Shown here in pieces: positions 1-9,772 of a stretch of 64,000 bases of DNA. The number at the start of each line of letters is the position of its first letter. Positions within the stretch are counted from its first letter, which is position 1. The notes beneath the pieces were generated by a model. That model did not search any database, was not told the origin of the DNA, and was given only the letters and a program-made list of their open reading frames with translations. A program made the translations under genes and the position numbers. The stretch is from Planococcus shixiaomingii (GTDB lineage: Bacteria > Bacillota > Bacilli > Bacillales_A > Planococcaceae), in NCBI RefSeq assembly GCF_030413615.1, contig NZ_CP129236.1, positions 170,001 to 234,000 of the forward strand, given 5' to 3'.

Positions 1-1273
<1,273 letters not shown>

Positions 1274-1336
1274 ACTGTTTGTTGTTTCAAACGTCGTGTA
1301 TCCAGTTTTGAGTGAGCAATTACTCTACAAAAAAGA

Positions 1337-1453
<117 letters not shown>

Positions 1454-1483
1454 TGTTTATATTTCATTTACACCTTTTACCTT

Positions 1484-1556
1484 GCTTCCATAGCTCAGCA
1501 GGTAGAGTGCTTCCATGGTAAGGAAGAGGTCACCGGTTCGAGCCCGGTTGGAAGCT
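1484..1556 (+). tRNA. tRNA-Thr (anticodon GGT)
   Basis: Full cloverleaf: acceptor GCTTCCA/TGGAAGC, T-loop ttcgagc, anticodon loop ATGGTAA giving GGT. The 3' CCA is not encoded. First of seven tRNAs behind the rRNA genes. Confidence 0.95.
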
Positions 1557-1610
1557 TTTGATTTCCTATAAGATTTCTTTTAAAACAGGTAAAGCATCAT
1601 ATTTTATAAT

Positions 1611-1685
1611 GGCCCCTTGGTCAAGCGGTTAAGACACCGCCCTTTCACGGCGGTAACACGGGTTCGAATCCCGTAGGGGTCACCA
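1611..1685 (+). tRNA. tRNA-Glu (anticodon TTC)
   Basis: Acceptor GGCCCCT/AGGGGTC, anticodon stem ACCGC/GCGGT with loop containing TTC, T-loop ttcgaat. The CCA end is encoded (1683-1685). Confidence 0.95.
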
Positions 1686-1701
1686 TTATTTTTATTTATG
1701 T

Positions 1702-1777
1702 GGAGGATTAGCTCAGCTGGGAGAGCATCTGCCTTACAAGCAGAGGGTCGGCGGTTCGATCCCGTCATCCTCCACCA
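1702..1777 (+). tRNA. tRNA-Val (anticodon TAC)
   Basis: Acceptor GGAGGAT/ATCCTCC, anticodon loop CTTACAA giving TAC, T-loop ttcgatc. The CCA end is encoded (1775-1777). Confidence 0.95.
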
Positions 1778-1786
1778 TGAATTCTC

Positions 1787-1870
1787 GGTGGGGTAGCGAA
1801 GTGGCTAAACGCGGCGGACTGTAAATCCGCTCCTTCGGGTTCGGCAGTTCGAATCTGCCCCCCACCACCA
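1787..1870 (+). tRNA. tRNA-Tyr (anticodon GTA)
   Basis: A class II tRNA with a long variable arm. Acceptor GGTGGGG/CCCCACC, anticodon loop CTGTAAA giving GTA, T-loop ttcgaat. The CCA end is encoded (1868-1870). It sits 9 nt after tRNA-Val. Confidence 0.95.
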
Positions 1871-1889
1871 GTTTTATTATGCATGGCAT

Positions 1890-1964
1890 TGGGGTATAGC
1901 CAAGCGGTAAGGCAACGGGTTTTGATCCCGTCATGCCCTGGTTCGAATCCAGGTACCCCAGCCA
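1890..1964 (+). tRNA. tRNA-Gln (anticodon TTG)
   Basis: Acceptor TGGGGTA/TACCCCA with discriminator G, anticodon loop TTTTGAT giving TTG, T-loop ttcgaat. The CCA end is encoded (1962-1964). Confidence 0.95.
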
Positions 1965-1974
1965 TTTTTATTGT

Positions 1975-2047
1975 GAGCCATTAGCTCAGTTGGTAGAGCA
2001 TCTGACTTTTAATCAGAGGGTCGAAGGTTCGAATCCTTCATGGCTCA
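1975..2047 (+). tRNA. tRNA-Lys (anticodon TTT)
   Basis: Acceptor GAGCCAT/ATGGCTC, anticodon loop CTTTTAA giving TTT, T-loop ttcgaat. No encoded CCA. Confidence 0.95.
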
Positions 2048-2077
2048 TTCTTTATAATTCTTGCGCCTGTTCAGCGC

Positions 2078-2150
2078 GGGGCCTTAGCTCAGCTGGGAGA
2101 GCGCGACGCTGGCAGCGTCGAGGTCAGGGGTTCGAGCCCCCTAGGCTCCA
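2078..2150 (+). tRNA. tRNA-Ala (anticodon GGC)
   Basis: Acceptor GGGGCCT/AGGCTCC contains the G3-U70 wobble that identifies alanine tRNAs. The anticodon loop CTGGCAG gives GGC. No encoded CCA. Last gene of the cluster, just before a strong terminator. Confidence 0.95.
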
Positions 2151-2182
2151 TTGTTCCATGTGTATTTGTACTATCCATGTGT

Positions 2183-2221
2183 AAAAAGCCCGTATCCATT
2201 CATTTGGATGCGGGCTTTTTT
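2183..2221. terminator. Bidirectional terminator of the tRNA cluster and citA
   Basis: A 15-bp stem (AAAAAGCCCG.. with ..CGGGCTTTTT) around an 8-nt loop, with T-runs on both strands. It ends the tRNA operon on the plus strand and citA on the minus strand; the citA stop touches its right edge. Confidence 0.9.
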
Positions 2222-3303
2222 TAGTTGTTGCCAATATACTCCGATTGCGGCCGGAAAATAACGTTGTCTTGTTGTTGCTCAAGTGCATGGGCGGTCCATC
2301 CGACAATGCGAGCTATGCTGAAGGTTGGTGTGAAAAGTTCAGATGGCATGTCGATCGAGCGCATAATTGCGGCAGCATAAAATTCGACATTGGTATAAAG
2401 CGCGCGTCCCGGTTTATGGGCATTCAGTAAACGGATGATTTCCGTTTCGGCTACGACGGCCAGATCAAGCCATGGATCCTTTCCTTGAAGCGCTAAACAT
2501 TTCTCACGCAATATGATCGAACGCGGGTCCTCGGTCCGGTAAACGCGGTGGCCAAACCCCATAATTTTTTCTCCTTTTTCCAGTTTGCTCAAAATCACCT
2601 GACTGATATTTTCGGGATTGCCGATTTCATCAAGCAAATCGATCACTCCGGATGGCGCGCCTCCATGAAGAGGACCTTTCATCGTGCCAAGGGCGGATGT
2701 AATGGCTGATGCTAAGTCGGATTCAGTAGAAATTGTCACGCGAGCCGCAAAAGTAGAAGCGTTCATGCCATGCTCCATTGTTAGCTTTAAATAAGTCTCC
2801 AATGCTTCAACTTGTGCAGCTGAAGGCTCCAACCCATCCAGCATCCATAAATAATTAGCGGTGTGGCCCAAGTCATTGCGCGGCTGAATAATGTCTTCGC
2901 CTTTTTGGAAGCGGTAAACCATGGCCGTTAACACAGGAAGGGCAGCAGTAATGGCAACCGCTTGCTCAGCAGAGGGCAACTTTGTAAACATATGGTGCGT
3001 AAAGGCTGAGACCAATGTGCGCAAGCTATCCATGACCGAGCTGCCAGGAGGCAAAAGCTGAGCCATTTCAATTATGTGAGGAGGCAGGAGGCGGTAGCGG
3101 ATCAACTGCTCTGTCAATTCTTCCGCTTCTTGTGCTGAAGGAAATCGACCATGCCAGAGAAAATAAGCTGTTTCTTCAAATGATCTGCCTTCAATTACTT
3201 CATCAACCCGCTGTCCCCGATATCGTAACTCACCTCTGTCTCCGTCTACGGATGCAATGCTCGTTTGAACAGCTACGACGTCTTTTAATCCTTTTTGAAA
3301 CAT
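2221..3303 (-). CDS. citA: Citrate synthase, CitA type
   Basis: Citrate synthase, condensing acetyl-CoA and oxaloacetate in the first step of the TCA cycle; cytoplasmic. 360 residues, normal for the short bacterial type. Catalytic-region motifs are visible: MEHGMNAST (His178), GPLHGGA (His213) and GFGHRVY (His252). The usual NVDFY motif reads NVEFY near residue 305-309, a Glu in place of the common Asp; from memory this also occurs in B. subtilis CitA but not CitZ. The start has a strong AGGAGG-type site. A LysR gene is divergent, the citA-citR arrangement of B. subtilis, which supports CitA rather than the main citrate synthase. MmgD-like 2-methylcitrate synthase is a less likely alternative. 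Confidence 0.88.
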   Translation of the reverse strand: MFQKGLKDVVAVQTSIASVDGDRGELRYRGQRVDEVIEGRSFEETAYFLWHGRFPSAQEAEELTEQLIRYRLLPPHIIEMAQLLPPGSSVMDSLRTLVSAFTHHMFTKLPSAEQAVAITAALPVLTAMVYRFQKGEDIIQPRNDLGHTANYLWMLDGLEPSAAQVEALETYLKLTMEHGMNASTFAARVTISTESDLASAITSALGTMKGPLHGGAPSGVIDLLDEIGNPENISQVILSKLEKGEKIMGFGHRVYRTEDPRSIILREKCLALQGKDPWLDLAVVAETEIIRLLNAHKPGRALYTNVEFYAAAIMRSIDMPSELFTPTFSIARIVGWTAHALEQQQDNVIFRPQSEYIGNN

Positions 3304-3372
3304 GTTAATTCCTCCTTTTCTTTTATCTTATTCCATAATGTTGATAATGAAAATTAAAGATATATAATTAAA

Positions 3373-3393
3373 TCAATTCAAAATATTAATTGA
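3373..3393. promoter_or_regulatory. Inverted repeat between citA and citR, candidate LysR operator
   Basis: The 103-bp divergent gap contains TCAATT-N9-AATTGA, an interrupted palindrome of the size and AT-richness of LysR-type boxes, placed just before the citR ribosome binding site. Binding by CitR would give autoregulation and control of citA. The repeat is seen; its role is inferred. Confidence 0.45.
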
Positions 3394-3406
3394 AAAGAGG
3401 AGCAGA

Positions 3407-4288
3407 ATGGAAATTTCTTGGTTGAAGACGTTTGTGGATGCCGCAGAAACCTTAAATTTCCGCAAGACGTCTGAGCGCTTGTTGATGTCACAGCCAAACG
3501 TAACCGTTCACATCCGGCTATTGGAAGACAGTTTGGGTGTTCTATTATTTAAGCGTGATAAAAATCGGGTGACACTGACAGAAGAAGGACAGCATTTTAG
3601 AAGGGATGCTGAAAAAATTCTGAACCATTTAAATGAAAGTATTGAAGATCTTCAGGCGTTTGCCCAAGGTTACCGAAAAAAGTGGACACTGGCAATTTCT
3701 CCATTAATGGCGGAAACGATTTTGCCTTATATATTAAAATCGTTTACCCGTGAGCATCCAGATGTAGAGCTTGTTATTCGCATAGAAGAATCAGAACGAA
3801 TAGAAGAATTGGTAGAAGAAGGGGAAGTTTCTGCCGGACTATCAGCTTTGCCGCCAATACGGCGCAATACTTTCTATGAAACGGTTTATGATGATCCCAT
3901 ATTATTCATCTTACCGAGGGATGCTTATGACGACGAGACGGGGCCGGCGGTTTCAGCAGAAACGGCATTACGAAATTCTTATTTATTTACACATCATCAT
4001 CCGCTTTTTTGGGAAGAGCTGCTCGTGAAATTGCGCACTCGTGTTCCAGGCATACGGACGATGAAAGTGACGCAAGCTTATATCGCTAAACGTTTTATAC
4101 AAGAAGGACTTGGGGTGTCGTTTTTGCCTAAATCGATGGTGCGTCGCGAATTGATTGAAGGGCGGCTCATGGACATACATTTTGACTTGTTCCCATTGCC
4201 TGTTGTCTCAACATATTTGCTGGCGAAAGAAATGGGAGAGCTGGAACAAGAGTTTTTGAAACGGATTCAGTCTGTGTATTTTAGCTGA
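3407..4288 (+). CDS. citR: LysR-family transcriptional regulator (CitR-like)
   Basis: 293 residues, typical LysR length. The N-terminal winged helix-turn-helix covers about residues 1-60 (LKTFVDAAETLNFRKTSERL, then SQPNVTVHIRLLE), followed by a periplasmic-binding-protein-like effector domain from about 90 to 290. It is divergent from the citrate synthase gene; in B. subtilis CitR represses citA, and the same is inferred here. GAGGAG precedes the ATG. A GNAT gene starts 9 nt after its stop and may be cotranscribed. Confidence 0.85.
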   Translation: MEISWLKTFVDAAETLNFRKTSERLLMSQPNVTVHIRLLEDSLGVLLFKRDKNRVTLTEEGQHFRRDAEKILNHLNESIEDLQAFAQGYRKKWTLAISPLMAETILPYILKSFTREHPDVELVIRIEESERIEELVEEGEVSAGLSALPPIRRNTFYETVYDDPILFILPRDAYDDETGPAVSAETALRNSYLFTHHHPLFWEELLVKLRTRVPGIRTMKVTQAYIAKRFIQEGLGVSFLPKSMVRRELIEGRLMDIHFDLFPLPVVSTYLLAKEMGELEQEFLKRIQSVYFS

Positions 4289-4297
4289 TGGAGGCGA

Positions 4298-4867
4298 ATG
4301 AATATGATATTGGAACAGTCTAATGTGCGGCTGCGATTAATGGAAAGAGAAGATTTTCAAACACTGTGGGCACTTTATGCGCCGGAAATATTTGAGCATA
4401 TGCTGATAAAGGTAGAAACATTTGAACAGCTATCTGCTTGGCTTGAAGCGGGTCTTGGCAAAACTGATGTTCTTTCTTTTGTAGTGGAGGTTAAGGATAC
4501 ATCTCAAGTAATCGGAACCACACGTATGTATGCAATTGATAATACCAATAAAAGCTGTGAAATTGGTTCAACATTTTATACGGAATCGGTCCAGCGGACG
4601 CATGTGAATACAGCGGTGAAACTGGCTTTACTATCATATTGCTTTGAAGAACGAGGAATGATCCGCGTTCAATTCAAAACAGATGCTGAAAATATCCGTT
4701 CGCAAAAGGCTTTAGAGAGGATTGGAGCTGTAAAAGAAGGCATTTTGCGAAACGAGCGTATCCGCTCGACGGGCAAACCAAGAGATGCAGTCGTCTATTC
4801 GATTATCGACAGCGAATGGCCGTTAGTAAAAAAAGAGTTGATAAAGAAGTTGCATAAATATGCGTAA
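4298..4867 (+). CDS. GNAT acetyltransferase, RimJ/RimL-like
   Basis: 189 residues resembling RimJ/RimL-type N-acetyltransferases, which move an acetyl group from acetyl-CoA to a protein N-terminus or amine. The N-terminal VRLRLMEREDFQTL segment and the later RVQFKTDAENIRSQKALERIGA segment are characteristic. GGAGG lies just ahead of the ATG, 9 nt after citR. The substrate cannot be told from the sequence. Confidence 0.8.
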   Translation: MNMILEQSNVRLRLMEREDFQTLWALYAPEIFEHMLIKVETFEQLSAWLEAGLGKTDVLSFVVEVKDTSQVIGTTRMYAIDNTNKSCEIGSTFYTESVQRTHVNTAVKLALLSYCFEERGMIRVQFKTDAENIRSQKALERIGAVKEGILRNERIRSTGKPRDAVVYSIIDSEWPLVKKELIKKLHKYA

Positions 4868-4877
4868 CCTTATCAGG

Positions 4878-4907
4878 TTGAGCCAAAAGCTATTTTACGA
4901 GTACAAT
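4878..4907 (+). promoter_or_regulatory. Candidate SigA promoter of rocF
   Basis: TTGAGC-N18-TACAAT lies 31 nt before the arginase start. No -12/-24 SigL promoter of the kind that drives rocF in B. subtilis was seen, so control may differ here. Confidence 0.5.
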
Positions 4908-4937
4908 TAGCTTATACTTGTTAGGAGGTACATATTA

Positions 4938-5846
4938 GTGAACAAATTAAATATATCAATTATTGGCGTACCAATGGATCATGGGCAAAATCGGCGCGGT
5001 GTCGACATGGGACCGAGCGCTATCCGTTATGCAGGGGTAGTAGATCGAATCGAGAGCCTTGGCCATACTGTAACAGATGAAGGCGATATCTTAATCGGCC
5101 CAGCGGATGGTACTGTGGAAGCTGCAACGAATCTACGTAATCTGAAAGCGATTACAGATGCCAGCACTGCGCTTGGCGATAAAGTGTTTGAAGTGTCGGA
5201 AGCGGGCAATTTCCCACTTGTTCTTGGAGGCGATCACAGTATTGCTATTGGAACGCTTTCAGGTATTTCTGAGCGCTATGAAAACTTAGGCGTCATCTGG
5301 TATGATGCGCACGCTGATATGAATACGAGCGATACTTCGCCTTCAGGCAATATTCACGGCATGCCGCTTGCTGCAAGTTTCGGCCTTGGCCATGAGCAAC
5401 TGACGCATATCCGCGGATATTCACCAAAAGTGAAACCTGAAAACATTGTTATTATCGGGGCCCGCTCTGTCGATCCAGGCGAGCGTCAATTGATCAAGGA
5501 ACTTGGCATCCGCGTTTACAGCATGCATGAAATCGACAAAATGGGCATGAGTGCAGTGATTGAAGATACGCTTCGTTATTTGAAAGAAGAACGGAAAACC
5601 GATGGAGTTCATTTGTCTCTTGACCTTGATGGCATTGACCCTCTTTATACACCAGGTGTTGGGACACCAGTTCCAGGCGGCATTAGCTACCGGGAAAGCC
5701 ATTTAGCAATGGAAATGCTGCATGATGCAGGAATTATCACTTCTGCTGAATTTGTAGAAGTAAACCCGATCTTGGACGAGAAAAACCGCACGGCTGATGT
5801 AGCTGTAGCACTTATAGGTTCAATGTTCGGAGAAAAATTACTTTAA
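4938..5846 (+). CDS. rocF: Arginase
   Basis: Arginase, a cytoplasmic manganese enzyme that splits L-arginine into ornithine and urea and starts arginine catabolism. 302 residues, the family length. Metal-binding motifs are in order: GGDHS (97-101), DAHAD (123-127) and the later DLDGIDP. The GTG start is set by AGGAGGT 8 nt upstream. A terminator follows at once. As in B. subtilis, rocF sits immediately upstream of the sigW region, here with ysnE in between. Confidence 0.95.
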   Translation: MNKLNISIIGVPMDHGQNRRGVDMGPSAIRYAGVVDRIESLGHTVTDEGDILIGPADGTVEAATNLRNLKAITDASTALGDKVFEVSEAGNFPLVLGGDHSIAIGTLSGISERYENLGVIWYDAHADMNTSDTSPSGNIHGMPLAASFGLGHEQLTHIRGYSPKVKPENIVIIGARSVDPGERQLIKELGIRVYSMHEIDKMGMSAVIEDTLRYLKEERKTDGVHLSLDLDGIDPLYTPGVGTPVPGGISYRESHLAMEMLHDAGIITSAEFVEVNPILDEKNRTADVAVALIGSMFGEKLL

Positions 5847-5870
5847 AACAGGCGAAAGCCTGTTTTTTTG
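5845..5870 (+). terminator. Terminator of rocF
   Basis: Stem AAACAGGC/GCCTGTTT with a GAAA loop and a run of seven T. Confidence 0.9.
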
Positions 5871-5909
5871 TTTCTCCAGAAATTATGATGATAGCAAGGA
5901 GGGGAATCC

Positions 5910-6365
5910 ATGGATATTAAAATTGATGATTTGTCCGGCAAGGAAATAGCCAGTTTACTAGCGGAACATTTGCAGGACATGGCGGTACATTCTCCGCCAG
6001 AAAGCATTCATGCGCTGGACTTGGAGACGTTGCGAAAACCAGAAATTACGTTCTGGAGTGTTTGGGAAGAAGGGCAATTGGTTGGCTGTGGAGCGCTAAA
6101 AGAATTAGACTCATATCACGGGGAGATAAAGTCAATGCGAACCTCTCCGAAGCATCGCCGAAAAGGTGTGGCGAAACTGCTGATTGAGCACATCATCAAG
6201 CAAGCGGAATACCGTGGCTACAAACGTTTGAGCTTGGAAACCGGATCCATGCAAGCTTTTGAACCGGCTCGTAAGCTCTATAGCAGCTATGGTTTCCATT
6301 TCTCTAAGCCATTTTCGGATTACAGTGAAGACCCCAACAGCGTTTTTATGTTCAAGGAATTATAG
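5910..6365 (+). CDS. ysnE: GNAT acetyltransferase, YsnE-like
   Basis: 151 residues closely resembling B. subtilis YsnE along its length, including SPPESIHALDLE, PEITFWS, CGALKELD, GEIKSMRTS and the GNAT acetyl-CoA loop RRKGVAKLL near residue 89. YsnE has been linked to indole-acetic-acid formation, but its real acetyl acceptor is uncertain. AAGGAGGGG precedes the ATG. A strong terminator follows, so it is a single-gene unit. Confidence 0.85.
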   Translation: MDIKIDDLSGKEIASLLAEHLQDMAVHSPPESIHALDLETLRKPEITFWSVWEEGQLVGCGALKELDSYHGEIKSMRTSPKHRRKGVAKLLIEHIIKQAEYRGYKRLSLETGSMQAFEPARKLYSSYGFHFSKPFSDYSEDPNSVFMFKEL

Positions 6366-6399
6366 ATGCATCCTGATAAATCCTTTTCTAAACAACTAT

Positions 6400-6431
6400 A
6401 AAAGCCAGGCAATATTTGCCTGGCTTTTATT
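6400..6431 (+). terminator. Terminator of ysnE
   Basis: A 13-bp stem AAAAGCCAGGCAA/TTGCCTGGCTTTT with a three-base loop. Confidence 0.88.
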
Positions 6432-6502
6432 TGAGAAAATTTGTAAAAAATATGATGGATTTAGTTGTCTTATATTTGTTACGATAGAAGGAGAAAAATT
6501 TT

Positions 6503-6528
6503 TGAAACTTCTTATCGAGTAATCCGTA
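6503..6528 (+). promoter_or_regulatory. SigW-type ECF promoter of sigW-rsiW
   Basis: TGAAAC-N16-CGTA matches the extracytoplasmic-function SigW consensus exactly and lies 39 nt before the sigW ATG, implying positive autoregulation as in B. subtilis. Confidence 0.88.
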
Positions 6529-6567
6529 TAATAAATGACAGCCGCATAGGCGGAGGGAAATGAAATC

Positions 6568-7131
6568 ATGGATGCGTTAGTGAATAAAAGAATAGCAAAA
6601 GTAATGAAGGGCGACCAGAACGCGTTTGCCGAAATAGTGGAACTTTACCAGCACCAGCTGTATCAGATTTGCTACCGTATGCTTGGCAACAAGCATGAGG
6701 CAGAAGATATTGCCCAAGAAGCGTTTATGCGTGCTTATGTAAATATCCATACGTTCGATCAAAAGCGGAAATTTTCGACTTGGCTTTACCGCATAGCGAC
6801 AAATTTGTGCATCGACCGGATTCGCAAGAAAAAACCGGACTATCATTTGGATGCGGAAGTGCGCGGAGCGGAAGGCTTGGATATGTACTCGAAGATCGCC
6901 AATGACGATCAGCTTCCAGAAGAAGAGTTAATGCGGATGGAAGTTCAAGAACGAGTGCAATACGAGATAAGCCGTTTGCCAGATAAGTATCGTGCCGCTA
7001 TTGTATTAAAGTACATCGAAGAATTGCCGCTCGCGGAAATCAGCGAAATTTTAGACTTGCCGCTGGGTACCGTCAAGACGCGCATACACCGCGGAAGGGA
7101 AGCTCTTCGAAAGCAATTGAGCAATTTGTAG
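6568..7131 (+). CDS. sigW: ECF RNA polymerase sigma factor SigW
   Basis: 187 residues, the length of SigW. It directs RNA polymerase to cell-envelope stress and antimicrobial-resistance promoters. Region 2 (YQICYRMLGNKHEAEDIAQEAF, about 30-50, and FSTWLYRIATNLCIDRIRKK, about 69-88) and region 4 (LPDKYRAAIVLKYIEELPLAEI, then LPLGTVKTRIHRGREALR) are clear. Its anti-sigma gene follows after 12 nt. GGAGGG precedes the ATG. Order and own promoter match the B. subtilis locus. Confidence 0.95.
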   Translation: MDALVNKRIAKVMKGDQNAFAEIVELYQHQLYQICYRMLGNKHEAEDIAQEAFMRAYVNIHTFDQKRKFSTWLYRIATNLCIDRIRKKKPDYHLDAEVRGAEGLDMYSKIANDDQLPEEELMRMEVQERVQYEISRLPDKYRAAIVLKYIEELPLAEISEILDLPLGTVKTRIHRGREALRKQLSNL

Positions 7132-7143
7132 GAGGCGAACACG

Positions 7144-7776
7144 ATGAAAGCGTGTCCGGAGAATATCGTCCATGTTATGAACGATTACTTAGATGGAGAT
7201 ATTAGTTCAACAGATGAAGCAACGCTGAAAGAGCATTTAAAAAGCTGCAGCGATTGTCAAAAGCTATACCATGAATTAAGCAAAACGATTGCATTTGTCC
7301 AAAGTGCATCACATATACAGGCACCAGCTGACTTTGTTCAAAAGACAATGACACGGCTTCCGAAAGAGAAAAAGAAAGCCAACGTCCAGCGATGGTTCAA
7401 GCAACATCCGCTATTAACAGCAGTTGCCCTTTTTTGCATCATGACCAGTGCTATGTTATTTTCAAATTTTAATAATGACCAGCAGTTTTCGTTTACGAAG
7501 CAGCCGAATCTTGTAGTTGAGGGAGAAACCGTCGTTGTCCCTGAAGGTGAGACCGTGACCGGTGATTTGACGGTCCGAAACGGCGATTTACGGGTAGAAG
7601 GCGAATTGCACGGTGATGTAACAATCGTCAACGGTCAATACATGGCTTCTAGCGGCGTCATTACTGGTGAAATTGAAGAGATCGATAAAGCGTTTGAGTG
7701 GCTTTGGTACACGATTAAAAGCAGTGTAAAAGAAGCTGCTTCAATTTTCACTGAAAACGGAGTCCAAACTGAATAA
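7144..7776 (+). CDS. rsiW: Anti-sigma-W factor RsiW
   Basis: Membrane anti-sigma factor that holds SigW until it is cut by intramembrane proteolysis. 210 residues: a cytoplasmic zinc-binding anti-sigma domain with the H-x3-C-x2-C motif (HLKSCSDC near residue 31-38), one transmembrane segment near 87-103, and an extracellular part with the PNLVVEGETVVVPEGE region followed by short beta repeats (GDLTVRNG, GDVTIVNG). It resembles B. subtilis RsiW throughout. Cotranscribed with sigW. Confidence 0.93.
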   Translation: MKACPENIVHVMNDYLDGDISSTDEATLKEHLKSCSDCQKLYHELSKTIAFVQSASHIQAPADFVQKTMTRLPKEKKKANVQRWFKQHPLLTAVALFCIMTSAMLFSNFNNDQQFSFTKQPNLVVEGETVVVPEGETVTGDLTVRNGDLRVEGELHGDVTIVNGQYMASSGVITGEIEEIDKAFEWLWYTIKSSVKEAASIFTENGVQTE

Positions 7777-7811
7777 AAAAACCCGTCCTTTAAAAAGGAC
7801 GGGTTTTTTCA
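7775..7811 (+). terminator. Terminator of sigW-rsiW
   Basis: Stem AAAAAACCCGTCCTTT/AAAGGACGGGTTTTTT beginning within the rsiW stop codon, with a T-run. Confidence 0.92.
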
Positions 7812-7880
7812 ATGAAGGCAAGCTAATTTTAGTTATGTTATACTATTCTATATGCAGATGTAGAAAAGCGAGGGTTGCAG

Positions 7881-8720
7881 ATGCCGTTTCTGGAAACTAT
7901 AACAGACCAAACACCACTCGAACTGCTGGTAAATCTTATTGATATTTTATTAGTCTGGTTCGTTATATATAAATTAATTGCGGTCATAAAAGGTACAAAA
8001 GCGGTTCAATTGTTAAAAGGGATATTTGTTATCATTACTGTGCGCCTTGTAACCGTAGCACTGGATCTGGAGACGCTCGGCTGGATTATGCAACAAGTTC
8101 TGGAATGGGGCTTTCTAGCCATTATCATTATTTTTCAGCCGGAACTGCGCCGTGCACTCGAACAGCTGGGACGAGGAAAGCTGTTTTCAAGCAGCACCTT
8201 AAATGAAGAATCTGAACGGAATCGGTTGATTGAAGCGATGTCCAAGTCCGTTAGCTACATGGCTAAGCGTCGTATTGGCGCACTTGTCTCTATTGAGCGG
8301 GAAACAGGGTTAAGTGAATATATTGAAACTGGAATACCAATGAACTCCGACATAACGTCAGAGCTATTGATCAATTTGTTCATCCCCAACACACCACTTC
8401 ATGACGGAGCCGTCATCGTCCAAAAAAACCGCATTGCAGCTGCAGCGTGTTATTTGCCGCTATCAGAAAGCCCATTCATTTCAAAAGATCTTGGTACGCG
8501 CCATCGTGCAGCACTTGGCATTAGCGAAGTGACCGATGCCATAACGATTATTGTATCGGAGGAAACCGGAGCCATCAGCTTAACGGCAAATGGGGATTTG
8601 CATCGCAATTTGTCACTTGAAGATTTTGAAGTGAAATTGCGGAGAATCTGGTTTGGCGAAAACGAGCAACAACCAACAGCTTCTTCCTTATGGAAATGGG
8701 GAGGGAAAAAGAATGGATAA
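7881..8720 (+). CDS. cdaA: Diadenylate cyclase CdaA
   Basis: Membrane-bound cyclase that makes c-di-AMP from two ATP, a second messenger for potassium and osmotic balance and wall integrity. 279 residues: three N-terminal membrane segments (to about residue 90) and a DAC domain with the DGA motif (175-177) and RHR motif (207-209). A TTG six bases upstream is in frame but lies directly against the GCGAGGG ribosome site, so the ATG at 7881 is taken. The end overlaps cdaR by 8 nt, and cdaR and glmM complete the usual operon. Confidence 0.95.
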   Translation: MPFLETITDQTPLELLVNLIDILLVWFVIYKLIAVIKGTKAVQLLKGIFVIITVRLVTVALDLETLGWIMQQVLEWGFLAIIIIFQPELRRALEQLGRGKLFSSSTLNEESERNRLIEAMSKSVSYMAKRRIGALVSIERETGLSEYIETGIPMNSDITSELLINLFIPNTPLHDGAVIVQKNRIAAAACYLPLSESPFISKDLGTRHRAALGISEVTDAITIIVSEETGAISLTANGDLHRNLSLEDFEVKLRRIWFGENEQQPTASSLWKWGGKKNG

Positions 8721-9720
8721 AATGATGAGCAACCCGTGGTTTTTGCGGATCACGGCACTTTTGTTGGCGTTACTTTTGTTCTTTTCTGTAAAAGCAAATG
8801 ATGACGCGGCCAACCCTGTTGAAACAACGACCATGACCGAAGAAATAGAAGATGTGGAACTGGAAGTCTATTACGACAATACGAGCCTTATGGTCAGCGG
8901 ATTGCCGAAAACAGTAGATTTGACGATTACAGGCCCAACCAGTATTGTGCAAACGGCACGCCAGATAAAAGATTTTACGCTGTTTGTTGATTTGCGGGAC
9001 TTGCCAATTGGCCAGCACCAAGTACCGGTTCAAGCAGAAAATCTTTCCGAGCAGCTTCGGGTAAGAGTTGACCCAAGCGTAGTGGATGTCACCATCGAAG
9101 AGCGGGTGACCCAGGAATTTCGGATAGAGCCAGAGATGAATGAACGTTTGCTAAAAGAAGGATTTGTTTTAGAAAGCATGGAAGCCAAACCAAACGTTGT
9201 CACGGTAACGGGTTCGAAAAGCGTCATCGATGCAATCTCTTTCGTCAAGGCGACAGTTACCGGTGAACAGAATATAGATGAATCGTTTACAGCGGAAGCT
9301 AACGTGCGCGTCTTAGCAAATGATTTGACAAAATTGGAAAATGTTACAATAGAACCCGGGGTAGTAGATGTAAATGTTGAAGTAGAAGAGTATAGTAAAG
9401 AAGTGCCGGTAACCATCAAACAAAATGGGAAGCCGAGAACAGGAATTGCCATCGACTCACTAACAAGTTCGAACGAAACGGTACGAATTTACGGACCGCA
9501 AACAGCAGTAGATCAAATTAAAGAATATCCAATAGAAATCAATGTCGGAGTCATTACGGCAACCGACAGAGACGTGGAAATTGACCTTAAGGCACCTTCG
9601 GGAACCACGGCGGTCAAGCCAGGGAAAGTGACTGTAGAGGCGGACATTACATTAGATGATGCTGCTGAACTGCCTGATAGCGACGAAGATCCGGAAATAG
9701 CGGATGAATCAACACCGTAA
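8713..9720 (+). CDS. cdaR: CdaA regulatory protein CdaR (YbbR domains)
   Basis: 335 residues: one N-terminal membrane anchor (WFLRITALLLALLLFFSV, about 9-26) and an extracellular series of YbbR beta repeats to about residue 320, then an acidic tail. CdaR binds CdaA and tunes c-di-AMP synthesis. The longest frame starts 60 nt earlier inside cdaA, but the ATG at 8713 follows GGAGGG with good spacing and gives the proper anchor at the N-terminus. Translationally coupled to cdaA. Confidence 0.92.
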   Translation: MDKMMSNPWFLRITALLLALLLFFSVKANDDAANPVETTTMTEEIEDVELEVYYDNTSLMVSGLPKTVDLTITGPTSIVQTARQIKDFTLFVDLRDLPIGQHQVPVQAENLSEQLRVRVDPSVVDVTIEERVTQEFRIEPEMNERLLKEGFVLESMEAKPNVVTVTGSKSVIDAISFVKATVTGEQNIDESFTAEANVRVLANDLTKLENVTIEPGVVDVNVEVEEYSKEVPVTIKQNGKPRTGIAIDSLTSSNETVRIYGPQTAVDQIKEYPIEINVGVITATDRDVEIDLKAPSGTTAVKPGKVTVEADITLDDAAELPDSDEDPEIADESTP

Positions 9721-9772
9721 AAGAAATGACGTTAAAGATTATTTATAGAACGAAATCAAGGGAGAGAAAAAA

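Noticed and set aside
1734..2184. Open frames over the tRNA cluster
   Set aside because: They are reads through tRNA genes; the cloverleafs explain the sequence.
4868..4937. SigL -12/-24 promoter before rocF
   Set aside because: No TGGCAC-N5-TTGCA-like element is present.
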